Source of the DNA: Kordiimonas gwangyangensis DSM 19435 = JCM 12864
Lineage (GTDB): Bacteria; Pseudomonadota; Alphaproteobacteria; Sphingomonadales; Kordiimonadaceae
Assembly (NCBI RefSeq): GCF_000375545.1
Contig: NZ_AQXF01000003.1
Span: 576,595-640,594, forward strand
Direction: 5' to 3'
DNA length: 64,000 nucleotides
The notes under the pieces were generated by a model. It saw only the letters and a list, made by a program, of their open reading frames with translations. It did not search any database and was not told where the DNA came from. Numbering within the stretch: the stretch's first letter is position 1; every line of letters starts with the position of its first letter. The translations under genes were made by a program, and so were the position numbers. This document shows positions 56,646 to 64,000 of the stretch, piece by piece.

Positions 56646-56891
56646 TTATGTCCGGCTCTCGCGCTCAAGCGTTTGCAACACAAAGGCGCGAATGGCACCG
56701 GAGAGGGAGCCGTCCCGCGCTTCGTCAAGCTGGCGGACAAGCTCATTCACCGACAGGGACTGTTTTTCCGCGATGCGCTTCAGGTGTCGCCAGAAGCAAA
56801 CTTCAAGCGAAATGGACGTCCGGTGCCCGGCAAGGGTAACCGAATGTTTTTCAAGTCTGGCGTCATCAAGGTCGTACATGGGCGTGATCAT
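56646..56891 (-). CDS. Ribbon-helix-helix (RHH_4-like) protein
   Basis: About 81 residues from the ATG at 56891; an ATG at 56879 and a TTG at 56951 are alternatives and no start has a good RBS. The core SVTLAGHRTSISLEVCFWRHLKRIAE, then LSVNELVRQLDEARDG and LSGAIRAFVLQTL, matches the RHH_4 type common in alphaproteobacteria, with the TSISLE strand as the DNA-reading ribbon. It converges on the asmA-like gene (17 nt apart). Two direct AATAAGAACA repeats lie upstream and could be its operator. Confidence 0.85.
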   Translation of the reverse strand: MITPMYDLDDARLEKHSVTLAGHRTSISLEVCFWRHLKRIAEKQSLSVNELVRQLDEARDGSLSGAIRAFVLQTLERESRT

Positions 56892-56940
56892 GCACCGGCA
56901 CGATGCGCCGTCAAGCCTCTTGACGTTTTCGGTGGGTGCG

Positions 56941-56961
56941 AATAAGAACAAAATAAGAACA
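56941..56961. promoter_or_regulatory. Direct-repeat operator candidate for the RHH protein
   Basis: AATAAGAACA occurs twice with an 11-bp period (56941-56950 and 56952-56961), between the RHH gene and the AlkC-like gene. RHH dimers bind tandem sites about one helical turn apart, which fits. The minus-strand TTG start option would fall inside it. Confidence 0.45.
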
Positions 56962-56985
56962 TAAAATGGACAGCGACGGAGCGAA

Positions 56986-58125
56986 ATGATGGCCGAACCC
57001 CTGAAGAATTATTTCAGTCATGAGGTGGTCGGGCAGATTGGTGCGATTTTCAAACGCGCTGATGCTGCTTTTGACGACGCGCAGTATATGGCGCTTGCGA
57101 CCGATAATCTGGAGGCGCTGGAGCTCAAAGAGCGGGTGCTTCAGGTGATGGACGCACTTGATGCGACACTCCCGTCCGACTTTGACGCCTTCGCTGACCG
57201 TGTGCTTGCCAGTATGCATGAAAGTGAGGATGCCAGCGGGCAGGGCCTCAGCTTCGATGGCCGCGGCGTTTGCGGGTTTGCCGCCTGGCCGGTGACGGAC
57301 CTTATCACCCGGCGCGGCATCGATGTGCCGGAGAAGGCATTACCTGTGCTCAAGGAAGCAACCAAACGCTTCACGGCTGAGTTCGCCATTCGACGTTTCC
57401 TGATTGAGCATCAGAACTACACACTGTCTGTCCTTAATGGCTGGGTGGAAGATCCGAACCGGCATGTGCGCCGGTTGGTGAGCGAAGGCACACGCCCCCG
57501 TTTGCCATGGGGGTTGCGTTTGCAGGACTTTGTCGCGGACCCCACGCCCATCATGCCGTTCCTCGCCGCCCTCCGGGACGACCGGGAAGATTATGTGCGC
57601 CGGTCTGTCGCCAATAGCCTCAATGATATTGCAAAGGACCATCCGGATCTGGTTGGCGGCCTGGCTGGTGACTGGCTCAAGGGCGCGAATGCGGAGAGGG
57701 AGCGGCTCCTGCGTCACGCCTGTCGTACGCTCATCAAATCTGGCCATGCAAAAACGTTGAAGGCGTTCGGTTATGTGGGTGACGGCAAGATTGAGTGTGA
57801 TCTGAAGGTTTTGACGCCCGCTGTTGCTTATGGTGACGCGCTTGAGTTTGGTGTGGAACTGTCGGGCAATCTGGCAGGCAAGGCTGTGATGCTCGACTAT
57901 GCCATCCATTTTGTGAAGGCTAATGGCAGCCGTGCACCCAAAGTTTTCAAGTGGAAGGATACGTCCGCAACCAGCAACACACTTGTGGCAAGCAAACGCC
58001 ATGCGATCAAACCCATCACGACGCGCCGCTATTATCCCGGCGAACATCTGGTGGAGATTTGGGTCAACGGTGTTTCGGTCGCGTCCGCGCCCTTCATACT
58101 CACCATGCAGGAACAAGCTGCATAA
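56986..58125 (+). CDS. AlkC/AlkD-like HEAT-repeat DNA alkylation repair protein
   Basis: 379 residues. Helical HEAT repeats cover about residues 1-260, with the typical AIRRFLIEHQNYTLSVLNGWVEDPNRHVRRLVSEGTRPRLPW block and DDREDYVRRSVANSLNDIAKDHPDLV. The C-terminal ~110 residues form an Ig-like beta domain (KIECDLKVLTPAVAYGDALEFGVEL...), a combination seen in AlkC-type glycosylases. AlkC/AlkD remove cationic alkylpurines such as 3-methyladenine without base flipping. The ATG at 56986 or the one 3 nt later may start translation. Activity is family-based. Confidence 0.88.
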   Translation: MMAEPLKNYFSHEVVGQIGAIFKRADAAFDDAQYMALATDNLEALELKERVLQVMDALDATLPSDFDAFADRVLASMHESEDASGQGLSFDGRGVCGFAAWPVTDLITRRGIDVPEKALPVLKEATKRFTAEFAIRRFLIEHQNYTLSVLNGWVEDPNRHVRRLVSEGTRPRLPWGLRLQDFVADPTPIMPFLAALRDDREDYVRRSVANSLNDIAKDHPDLVGGLAGDWLKGANAERERLLRHACRTLIKSGHAKTLKAFGYVGDGKIECDLKVLTPAVAYGDALEFGVELSGNLAGKAVMLDYAIHFVKANGSRAPKVFKWKDTSATSNTLVASKRHAIKPITTRRYYPGEHLVEIWVNGVSVASAPFILTMQEQAA

Positions 58126-58175
58126 GCTGCGCTTTTTAGCCCCTCTAAATTTCCTCACTTGAATTTCATATGACT

Positions 58176-58195
58176 ATATAGCAATTTAGCTATAT
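58176..58195. promoter_or_regulatory. ArsR operator overlapping its own start codon
   Basis: The arms ATATAGC (58176-58182) and GCTATAT (58189-58195) are perfect with a 6-nt spacer. The right arm contains the first two bases of the arsR ATG, suggesting autorepression at the promoter or leader. Confidence 0.6.
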
Positions 58196-58508
58196 GGCTA
58201 TTCATGTAGATATTGAAACAGGGCTGAAGGCGCTTGCGAGCGACAAGCGCCTTTATGTTCTGGAGCTTCTGAAGGACCCGGTGGGAAATTTTCCGCCGCA
58301 GGTTGATGGCGACCTTATTGCGGACGGTGTTTGCGCCAACTGGCTGACCGAGCGGCTGGAGGTCAGCCAACCCACAGCTGCCCGGCACCTGAAGGTGTTG
58401 ACGGATGCGGGGTTTATCATCCCTACCCGCAAAAAGGGGTGGGTGTTCTACCGGCGTGATGAAGCGGCGATAGACCAGTTCAAGACAGCGATACGCGAGG
58501 AAATATAA
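58194..58508 (+). CDS. ArsR-family winged-helix regulator
   Basis: 104 residues. The wHTH reads LKALASDKRLYVLELLKD, NWLTERLEVSQPTAARHLKVLTDAGFI with a beta-wing (PTRKKGWVFYRRDE). One Cys is present (VCANWL, about residue 48); the metal-binding ELCVCD motif is absent, so a non-metal signal is more likely. Its stop overlaps the start of the PLP-enzyme gene by one base (TAATG), so the pair is coupled. A palindrome covers its start. Confidence 0.9.
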   Translation: MAIHVDIETGLKALASDKRLYVLELLKDPVGNFPPQVDGDLIADGVCANWLTERLEVSQPTAARHLKVLTDAGFIIPTRKKGWVFYRRDEAAIDQFKTAIREEI

Positions 58509-59872
58509 TGGACAAAACCTACGAGAAAGACCTGCTGACCGCAGCGGGCCTGGCACAGGACTATCTTGGCAATGTGCTGGAACAATCTGTGTTCCCGAGC
58601 GAGGCGGCGCGCGCGGCGCTTACGGCGTTCGATGAAGACCTGCCGGAAGTGGGGCGTGACAGCACAGAAACATTAAACCTGATGCACAGCAAAGGTAGCC
58701 CGGCGACGACAGCAACCACCGGCGCGCGCTACTTTGGCTTTGTGGTGGGCGGTGCGCTCCCCACAACAACTGCCGCGAACTGGCTGGCGACCGCGTGGGA
58801 CCAGAGCCCGTCGTCCGAGATGAATTCACCCGCCGCCGTGAAGATCGAGACGGTCGCAAACCGTTGGCTGCTGGACATCCTCGGCCTGCCCGCTGATAGC
58901 GGCGTGGGCATGACGACGGGCGCCACCATGGCCAATTTCACGGGCCTCGCGGCTGCGCGCACCGCGCTGCTGTCGCGCAAAGGCTGGGACGTGGAAGTGC
59001 AGGGCCTCTATGGCGCGCCTGAGATCAAAGTCATTGTGTCGGAAGAGGTGCACATCACGGTCGAGAAAGCGCTGTCGATGCTCGGTTTCGGCAAAGGCCG
59101 TGTTACCCGTGTGCTGACAGACGCAAACGGCGCGATGCTCCTTGACGCATTGCCTGAGCTTGATGATCTGACAATTGTTTGCACACAGGCTGGCAATGTG
59201 AACTCAGGCGCGGTGGACCCGATTGAGGCAATTGCAAAACGTGCGCGTGAGGCTGGTGCGTGGGTGCATGTGGACGGTGCCTTCGGCCTGTGGGGCAAAT
59301 TGCTTGCCGACCGGGTGGCGCTGTTTGAAGGCATCGAACTGGCGCATAGTTTTGCGACTGACGCGCACAAATGGCTGAATACGCCCTATGACTGCGGTAT
59401 CGTGATCTGCCATGACCCCAAGTTCCTGCACCAAGCCATGGTGACATCCGCGCCTTACTTCCGCGAGGACGGGGCCAACGCGCCCAAAGACATGGTGCCT
59501 GAGTTTTCCCGCCGCGCGCGCGGTGTTGAAGTATGGGCGGCCCTGCGCACTTTGGGCCGCCAAGGCGTGACGGCGATGATCGACCGGTGCTGCGAGAATG
59601 CCCGCCGCTTTGCGGATGGCTTGAAGGCGCTTGGTTTTGAGGTGCGCAACGATGTGGTGCTGAACCAGGTGGTGGCGACCATTGGCACAGCCGAGGAACT
59701 GGCGGCTATCCGTGCGCATGTGGAAGCGTCCGGCGAATGCTGGTTCGGGCCGACGGTCTGGAAAGGCAAACACGGCATCCGCATCAGCGTTTCAAGCTGG
59801 CGCACCACAGCCGAAGACGTTGACCGTTCGCTGGCTGCCATCAAAGCGGCCAAGCAGGCGGTGCTGGGCTAG
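58508..59872 (+). CDS. Group II PLP-dependent decarboxylase
   Basis: 454 residues, a pyridoxal-dependent decarboxylase of the aromatic-amino-acid/glutamate group. Visible sites are the PLP phosphate region MTTGATMANFTGLAAAR, a His182 in SEEVHITVEKAL, Asp256 in WVHVDGAFGLWG (pyridine nitrogen) and the Schiff-base Lys288 in ATDAHKWLNTPYDCG. FSRRARGVEVWAALRTLGRQG is the common C-terminal landmark. The substrate may be an aromatic amino acid, but homologues with other substrates exist. Directly regulated by, and coupled to, the preceding ArsR gene (inference). Confidence 0.9.
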   Translation: MDKTYEKDLLTAAGLAQDYLGNVLEQSVFPSEAARAALTAFDEDLPEVGRDSTETLNLMHSKGSPATTATTGARYFGFVVGGALPTTTAANWLATAWDQSPSSEMNSPAAVKIETVANRWLLDILGLPADSGVGMTTGATMANFTGLAAARTALLSRKGWDVEVQGLYGAPEIKVIVSEEVHITVEKALSMLGFGKGRVTRVLTDANGAMLLDALPELDDLTIVCTQAGNVNSGAVDPIEAIAKRAREAGAWVHVDGAFGLWGKLLADRVALFEGIELAHSFATDAHKWLNTPYDCGIVICHDPKFLHQAMVTSAPYFREDGANAPKDMVPEFSRRARGVEVWAALRTLGRQGVTAMIDRCCENARRFADGLKALGFEVRNDVVLNQVVATIGTAEELAAIRAHVEASGECWFGPTVWKGKHGIRISVSSWRTTAEDVDRSLAAIKAAKQAVLG

Positions 59873-59947
59873 AGTATCGCGTGTAGTATTTCCCGCCCAT
59901 GCTTGCTACTATCGTTTGGTGATGTGGCAAGCATGGGGTGGGGTGCC

Positions 59948-60643
59948 ATGGGTGAAATTCTGAAAAATGAAGTCGGTAGCCTTTGTCCGGCGATGAAGGC
60001 GGCAGACATGGTGGGCGACAAATGGGTCATCCTGATCCTGCGGGAAATGTTCCTCGGCTCGTCGCGCTACAATGAGTTCCAGCGCGCATTGCCGCGCATA
60101 TCGCCGACCATCCTTAGTAAACGCCTCAAGCAGCTGGAAAGCGACGGCCTTGTTATCAAGAAGGGTGGCAAGTCGGGGGAATACCGACTGACAGCCTGTG
60201 GGCGCGAGCTTTGGCCTGTTATTGAAGGGTTGGCCACATGGGGCTTGCGCTGGGCTCGGCGACGCCTAAGCGAAGAAGATATCGATAGCGGCACCTTCAT
60301 GTGGGATTTTCACCGTACCCTGAATACGGGCGCGCTACCGGACGGCGAAACGGTGATCTGTGTCAGCCTGTCTGATCGCACGGTGAACCGCACATGGTGG
60401 ATGGCGGCCTGTGACGGCACGGTGGAACTGTGTGTCGACGACCCGGGCAAGGATGTCGACCTTTACGTGAGCGGCACGTTGGAGACTATTGCCGGTGTGT
60501 GGATGGGCGATACGCCGGTGCTTTCTGCGGTCAAGGATGAGCGGATCGTCATGAACGGGGCGCCACACCTCGCGCGTACGGTGGACCAGTGGTTTCCAAA
60601 ATCCATGTTCGCGGAAGTACGGCCTGAACGCCTGATGGCTTAA
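59948..60643 (+). CDS. HxlR-family regulator with SCP2-like C-terminal domain
   Basis: 231 residues from the ATG at 59948; an ATG at 59933 is possible. The HxlR wHTH (about 1-95) includes CPAMKAADMVGDKWVILILREMFLGSSRYNEFQRALPRISPTILSKRLKQLESDGLV in order. HxlR proteins sense aldehydes, quinones or other electrophiles, often by an N-terminal Cys; Cys13 (SLCPAMK) is in the usual place. The C-terminal half (VICVSLSDRTVNRTWWMAACDGTVELC) resembles a sterol-carrier-type domain. A GC-rich hairpin separates it from the convergent tautomerase gene. Confidence 0.88.
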   Translation: MGEILKNEVGSLCPAMKAADMVGDKWVILILREMFLGSSRYNEFQRALPRISPTILSKRLKQLESDGLVIKKGGKSGEYRLTACGRELWPVIEGLATWGLRWARRRLSEEDIDSGTFMWDFHRTLNTGALPDGETVICVSLSDRTVNRTWWMAACDGTVELCVDDPGKDVDLYVSGTLETIAGVWMGDTPVLSAVKDERIVMNGAPHLARTVDQWFPKSMFAEVRPERLMA

Positions 60644-60651
60644 ACGCGCTA

Positions 60652-60682
60652 CGCTACAGGCCCCCGCCAGAAGCCTGTAGCG
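60652..60682. terminator. Hairpin between hxlR-like and tautomerase genes
   Basis: The perfect 10-bp arms CGCTACAGGC and GCCTGTAGCG have an 11-nt loop and no T-run. Its place between convergent genes suggests a bidirectional end signal. Confidence 0.5.
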
Positions 60683-60697
60683 CGCATGGCAAAAGCG

Positions 60698-60913
60698 TCA
60701 GCTGTTGCCGAGGGCCTGTACGTCAGCGGCTTTCAAGAGCTGGCCGCCAATACCCCAATCACCTTGTTCAACTTCCATGATGCGAACCCAGGTAACAGGG
60801 CGCATGCCTTCGCCTTCAACGGCGACCATCGCTTCGGTGACCTTCGCGATCAGGTCTTTTTTCTGGGCAGGGGTGAATACGTCTTTGATTACGTCGATCG
60901 TTACAAGTGGCAT
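60698..60913 (-). CDS. 4-oxalocrotonate tautomerase-family enzyme
   Basis: 71 residues, usual size. The catalytic Pro follows the initiator Met ([24 protein letters not shown]), and the [16 protein letters not shown] segment is typical of the family. It tautomerises enol/keto acids in aromatic catabolism, or acts on related electrophiles. It is monocistronic. Upstream, between it and the fumarase terminator, are nested dyads (60985-61027) and the palindrome at 61036-61052, which may be its operators, perhaps for the adjacent HxlR regulator. Confidence 0.9.
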   Translation of the reverse strand: MPLVTIDVIKDVFTPAQKKDLIAKVTEAMVAVEGEGMRPVTWVRIMEVEQGDWGIGGQLLKAADVQALGNS

Positions 60914-60984
60914 TTTCGTTTCCTCGTCTAATGCTTATGTCCGGGCTGTCCGGCTCGAGGGGGAAAATGCCTCAACAGGCATGC

Positions 60985-61027
60985 GCGCAATAGTGCACGG
61001 TGCGTAGCATCGCACTATTAATTGCGC
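60985..61027. promoter_or_regulatory. Nested inverted repeat upstream of the tautomerase gene
   Basis: AATAGTGC (60989-60996) pairs with GCACTATT (61012-61019), and GCGCAAT (60985-60991) can pair with ATTGCGC (61021-61027), leaving a small bulge. It is in the promoter region of the minus-strand tautomerase gene. Confidence 0.45.
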
Positions 61028-61035
61028 AGGAAACC

Positions 61036-61052
61036 ACTACAGAATCTGTAGT
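61036..61052. promoter_or_regulatory. 17-bp palindrome upstream of the tautomerase gene
   Basis: The perfect arms ACTACAGA and TCTGTAGT surround one central A. It could bind a dimeric wHTH protein such as the neighbouring HxlR regulator; not established. Confidence 0.45.
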
Positions 61053-61070
61053 AAGGGCGGAAAAATGAAG

Positions 61071-61096
61071 AAGGGGCGGAAAAACCGCCCCTTTTG
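61071..61096. terminator. Hairpin terminator of the fumarase gene
   Basis: AAGGGGCGG and CCGCCCCTT form a 9-bp stem around five A residues, directly after the minus-strand fumarase stop. A T-run (TTTT) follows on the plus strand and a broken T-rich run on the minus strand. Confidence 0.75.
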
Positions 61097-61097
61097 C

Positions 61098-62708
61098 TTA
61101 CAGGTCTTTGAAGAAGTCGTTGCCCTTGTCATCCACCACAATGAAGGCCGGGAAGTCTTCAACTTCAATGCGCCATACCGCTTCCATGCCTAGGTCCTCA
61201 AAATCGAGAACTTCAACCTTGCGGATGTTGTTCTTGGCGAGGATGGCAGCCGGGCCACCGATGGAGCCGAGGTAGAAACCGCCGTTCTCCCCGCACGCCT
61301 TGGTCACGTCCTTCGAGCGGTTGCCTTTGGCGAGGCTGATCATGCTGCCGCCCAGCTTCTGGAACGGGCCGACATAGCTGTCCATGCGCCCGGCTGTCGT
61401 TGGGCCGAAGGAGCCTGAGGCATAGCCTTCCGGTGTTTTGGCCGGGCCGGCGTAATAAATGATGTGGTCCTTGAAGTAAGCAGGCATCTCGGCACCGTCC
61501 TCCAGCATCTTCTGGATGCGGGCGTGCGCGAGGTCACGTGCGACGACGATGGTGCCCGACAGACTGAGGCGCGTCTTGATCGGATACTGCGTCAGTTGCG
61601 CGAGGATGTCTTTCATCGGCTTGTTGAGATCAACCTTCACGACCTCCTCAGACAGATGATCGTCAACAATCTCGGGCATGTATTTGGCAGGATCGGTCTC
61701 AAGCTGCTCAAGGAACACACCGTCCTTGGTGATCTTGCCTTTGGCCTGACGGTCGGCCGAGCAGGAAACGCCGATGCCCACCGGAAGGCTCGCGCCGTGG
61801 CGTGGCAGGCGGATGACACGGACGTCGTGGCAGAAGTATTTGCCGCCGAACTGCGCACCGATGCCCATGTTCTGGGTCATCTTGTGGATCTGTTTTTCCA
61901 TCTCGACATCGCGGAAGGCGCGGCCGGTGGCGTCACCTTCGGTCGGCAGCTCATCATAATAGCGCGCGGACGCCTTTTTGACGGTCGCGAGGTTCTGCTC
62001 AGCCGACAGGCCACCAATCACGATCGCGAGGTGGTAGGGCGGGCACGCCGCGGTGCCGAGGGTTTTGATCTTTTCCTCGAGGAAGGCGAGCATGCGGTCT
62101 TCGCGTAGGCTGGCCGGCGTCTGCTGGAACAGGAAAGTTTTGTTCGCGCTGCCACCACCCTTGGCGAGGAAGAGGAATTTGTATTCGTTGCCCTCAGCCG
62201 CATAGAGGTCGATCTGCGCCGGGGTGTTATTCTTGGTATTCACTTCCTTGTACATGGATAAGGGGGCCATCTGGCTGTAGCGCAGGTTGGTTTCCGTATA
62301 GGTGCGCATCACGCCTTTGGTCAGCGGCGCCGCGTCATTGCCTTCGGTCCACACATGCTGGCCCTTGGTGCCAACGATGATGGCGGTGCCAGTGTCCTGG
62401 CAGGACGGCAGCACGCGGCCCGCAGCGATGTTTGCGTTTTTCAGCAGTTCCTTGGCAACAAAGCGGTCGTTCTCGCTCGCTTCCTCATCCTTGAGGATGT
62501 TCGAAAGCTGCTCAAGATGGCCGGGGCGCAGGAGGTGCGCGATGTCAGACATCGCTTCCTTGGCCAGCAGTTCAAGCGCACCGTCCTCAACCTTCAGGAT
62601 TTCACGACCATCAACGGTGATGGTGGAAACAAAGTCGGAGGTAAGCTTGCGGTAAGGGGTGGCGTCTTTGCCAAGCTGGAACAGGTCGCTGTAGGTCCAG
62701 TCGCTCAT
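61098..62708 (-). CDS. Class I (4Fe-4S) fumarate hydratase
   Basis: 536 residues, the fused two-domain form. The cluster Cys ligands are Cys103 ([11 protein letters not shown]), Cys222 ([13 protein letters not shown]) and Cys316 (GVSCSADR). The C-terminal domain has [28 protein letters not shown] and [15 protein letters not shown]. It interconverts fumarate and malate in the TCA cycle; the oxygen-sensitive cluster is repaired by FeS systems. It lies downstream of sspB on the same strand, separated by 93 nt containing a GC-rich hairpin. Confidence 0.96.
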   Translation of the reverse strand: MSDWTYSDLFQLGKDATPYRKLTSDFVSTITVDGREILKVEDGALELLAKEAMSDIAHLLRPGHLEQLSNILKDEEASENDRFVAKELLKNANIAAGRVLPSCQDTGTAIIVGTKGQHVWTEGNDAAPLTKGVMRTYTETNLRYSQMAPLSMYKEVNTKNNTPAQIDLYAAEGNEYKFLFLAKGGGSANKTFLFQQTPASLREDRMLAFLEEKIKTLGTAACPPYHLAIVIGGLSAEQNLATVKKASARYYDELPTEGDATGRAFRDVEMEKQIHKMTQNMGIGAQFGGKYFCHDVRVIRLPRHGASLPVGIGVSCSADRQAKGKITKDGVFLEQLETDPAKYMPEIVDDHLSEEVVKVDLNKPMKDILAQLTQYPIKTRLSLSGTIVVARDLAHARIQKMLEDGAEMPAYFKDHIIYYAGPAKTPEGYASGSFGPTTAGRMDSYVGPFQKLGGSMISLAKGNRSKDVTKACGENGGFYLGSIGGPAAILAKNNIRKVEVLDFEDLGMEAVWRIEVEDFPAFIVVDDKGNDFFKDL

Positions 62709-62757
62709 GAAGGATGCCTCATATCATGTGCCGCGGATGCGGAAAATCTGACAGGGA

Positions 62758-62785
62758 GGCGAGGGCGCGAGCGCCCACTCGCCCC
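62758..62785. terminator. GC-rich hairpin between sspB and the fumarase gene
   Basis: GGCGAG with CTCGCC and inner GGCGC with GCGCC (loop GA, a 2-nt bulge) form a strong stem 17-44 nt past the sspB stop. No T-run follows closely, so it may reduce rather than end read-through. Confidence 0.5.
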
Positions 62786-62801
62786 GTATGGTTTGGCGGT
62801 C

Positions 62802-63329
62802 TTATTTTTTGCGGAACGCGTCGAGCGTAACCACATTGTCCGTGCCGGTGTCTTTGGTGTCACCAGCCGGTTCGTCCTGATTGTCAGGCGTTGGTGCCGC
62901 GTCGTCGAACTCTGGCGCTTTGCCGTCTTCAAAGTCGGCTTCAAACACCTCTGCATCGTCGTCGTCAAACTCTGCATCCTCATGGAACTGCAGGGCAAAC
63001 TGTACGCTTGGGTCAACAAAACCAACAACGGCATCGAAGGGGATGCGCAGGTGTTCGGGTTTCTGGTTGAAGGACAGGCCGACCATGAAGTGGTCTTCCT
63101 CAACCTTGAGGCCCCAGAACTTGTGCTGCAGAACAATGGTCATTTCCTCCGGGAAACGGCTCACCAGATGGGCTGGGATATCAACACCCTCAGCTTGCGT
63201 CTTGAACGCAATATAGAAGTGGTGTTCTCCCTTGAGGCCGTCTTTCTCAGTATCCCTGAGGACAGCCCGTACTACGCCGCGCAGCGCTTCCTGCACTTTG
63301 GCGTCATAATCGATATAGGTTTCCGACAT
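62802..63329 (-). CDS. sspB: ClpXP adaptor SspB (alphaproteobacterial type)
   Basis: 175 residues from the ATG at 63329 (SETYIDYDAKVQEALRGVVR, the usual start). The substrate-binding core includes HHFYIAFKTQAEGVDIPAHLVSRFPEEMTIVLQHKFWGLKVEEDHF in order. A flexible acidic linker (DDDDAEVFEADFEDG...) leads to the C-terminal VVTLDAFRKK, the ClpX-docking tail. It delivers ssrA-tagged and other substrates to ClpXP. GC content and neighbours are ordinary. Confidence 0.95.
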   Translation of the reverse strand: MSETYIDYDAKVQEALRGVVRAVLRDTEKDGLKGEHHFYIAFKTQAEGVDIPAHLVSRFPEEMTIVLQHKFWGLKVEEDHFMVGLSFNQKPEHLRIPFDAVVGFVDPSVQFALQFHEDAEFDDDDAEVFEADFEDGKAPEFDDAAPTPDNQDEPAGDTKDTGTDNVVTLDAFRKK

Positions 63330-63529
63330 TGCGAACCTAGCTCCCGTAACATTACACACGGTTTCCGGTTCTTATAATGCCAAGCATCCATAGGGTGAAG
63401 GGGAAATTAGTAGATTTTGAAATGGGAATTGCTTTCGTCCATTCTTGCAGCTTCAAAAATATCCCTTTTGCCAAATCAGGGATACCATCCCGCTCACGCT
63501 GCCTTTATGGTCTACCGGAGGGCCGCCCG

Positions 63530-63547
63530 GCTACCGCCCATGGTAGC
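63530..63547. promoter_or_regulatory. Small hairpin in the luxR leader
   Basis: GCTACC and GGTAGC arms (6 bp, loop GCCCAT) lie 34 nt before the luxR-like start. No lux box was recognised in the 250-nt region between sspB and luxR. Confidence 0.3.
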
Positions 63548-63580
63548 ACCGGCGGCACTTTGTAACCGGGGCGGGGGCGA

Positions 63581-64000
63581 GTGAAACACAATCTAGAACA
63601 TTTTGAAAAGGCCATGGCCTTTATCGATGCCTCAAAAAGCGCAACCTCGATTGATGCGCTGAGCGCGGCGTTTCAGGAGGTCAATACTTCCCTCGGGTTC
63701 GATCATTTTGCCTGTCTCTCCTCTGTTGAGTTTGGTGCGATGCCGGAAGGCGCGGTGTTCCTGAGTGGTGGTGCCTCCGAGTGGTCTGACATTTACCTTG
63801 AGGAACATTTTGGCCGCACGGATCGTGTGCTGCAGATATCGCTTAGGGAAAATATGCCTGTGCGTTGGGACAAGGAAAACCCGCTCGTGGGCCTTGCTGA
63901 TGCAAGCGGCGAACCCAGCGTCCTTTTTGGTATCACCGTCCCCATCCATATGATTGGCTCTTTTCCCGGCACCGTGAATGTTGTTGGCCGCACGAATGAG
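63581..64000 (+). CDS. LuxR-type regulator, autoinducer-binding domain (3'-truncated by window)
   Basis: The first 140 residues are visible and the frame is open to the window end. The start is GTG after a G-rich stretch (GGGGCGGGGGCGA). The sequence FEKAMAFIDASKSATSIDALSAAFQ, LGFDHFACLSSV, YLEEHFGRTDRVL, MPVRWDK and FGITVPIHMIGSF matches the autoinducer-binding domain of LuxR proteins, including the conserved Trp/Asp region and the GITVPIH strand. It should bind an acyl-homoserine lactone or act as a LuxR solo. The C-terminal GerE HTH is expected beyond the window. No luxI is in the window. Confidence 0.88.
   Translation, partial: MKHNLEHFEKAMAFIDASKSATSIDALSAAFQEVNTSLGFDHFACLSSVEFGAMPEGAVFLSGGASEWSDIYLEEHFGRTDRVLQISLRENMPVRWDKENPLVGLADASGEPSVLFGITVPIHMIGSFPGTVNVVGRTNE

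Noticed and set aside
62355-63377. 340-codon plus-strand frame opposite fumarase and sspB
   Set aside because: It spans two well-supported minus-strand genes and their spacer, with no recognisable domain.
63377-63565. 62-codon frame between sspB and luxR
   Set aside because: Unusual composition, no RBS and no motif; the area looks like a regulatory spacer.

Overview
The window is a chromosomal segment from a free-living, aerobic, flagellated alphaproteobacterium with GC-rich coding DNA. The signs are the gene order bamD-recN-ligA, a petABC cytochrome bc1 operon with a twin-arginine Rieske protein, an alphaproteobacterial SspB ending in a ClpX-binding tail, a CIRCE-controlled groESL pair, an NADPH-ferredoxin reductase of the adrenodoxin-reductase type, a LuxR-type autoinducer receptor, PAS_5 proteins and a Porin_O_P outer-membrane protein. 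A Kordiimonas- or Rhodospirillales-like organism would fit, but the sequence alone does not settle the genus. I saw no rRNA, tRNA, CRISPR array, insertion sequence, prophage or replication origin.

Layout: 1-7.9 kb holds a partial sialidase-like protein, a hot-dog thioesterase, an XRE/MmyB regulator facing a Tat-exported hydrolase, an FprA-type reductase, a TPR protein and a YdgA-like protein. 8.1-12.7 kb is an accessory cluster of two SGNH-like paralogues, a GSCFA protein and a methyltransferase, with a sulfotransferase-like gene meeting it tail to tail. 12.7-20.8 kb holds groESL, a Pmp3-type micro-membrane protein, a PRC-barrel protein, an HBM-type chemoreceptor, a porin and a single flagellin. 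21-25 kb holds a GNAT gene and a tight DUF1285-NUDIX-DUF6111-CCA transferase operon. 24.5-26.6 kb holds an SDR/DsbA-type isomerase pair under a divergent TetR with twin operators. 26.6-32.5 kb holds a SYLF protein, trmL-hemF-yqaA, petABC and an exported RidA. 32.6-40.9 kb holds an M28 peptidase, a MarR/amidohydrolase pair, a MazG/carbonic anhydrase pair, a MarR gene followed by three PAS_5 paralogues, ilvE and an XRE regulator. 41-47 kb holds bamD-recN-ligA and a DUF389 protein. 47.1-51 kb holds a structured leader with a Gly-rich small protein, then prmA and uvrD. 51-64 kb holds a CLC transporter, a giant AsmA protein, an RHH regulator/AlkC-like pair, an ArsR/PLP decarboxylase pair, an HxlR regulator and tautomerase, class I fumarase, sspB and the start of a luxR gene.

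Most of the content is housekeeping: protein folding and quality control, respiration, haem synthesis, tRNA maturation, DNA repair and envelope biogenesis. It is interleaved with small regulator-plus-target modules. The parts least explained by known families are the SGNH/GSCFA/methyltransferase/sulfotransferase cluster, the tandem PAS_5 family with a start codon buried in a perfect stem, and the roughly 110-nt run of five consecutive inverted repeats in front of the Gly-rich small protein. Perfect dyads over Shine-Dalgarno or start regions recur in several genes.
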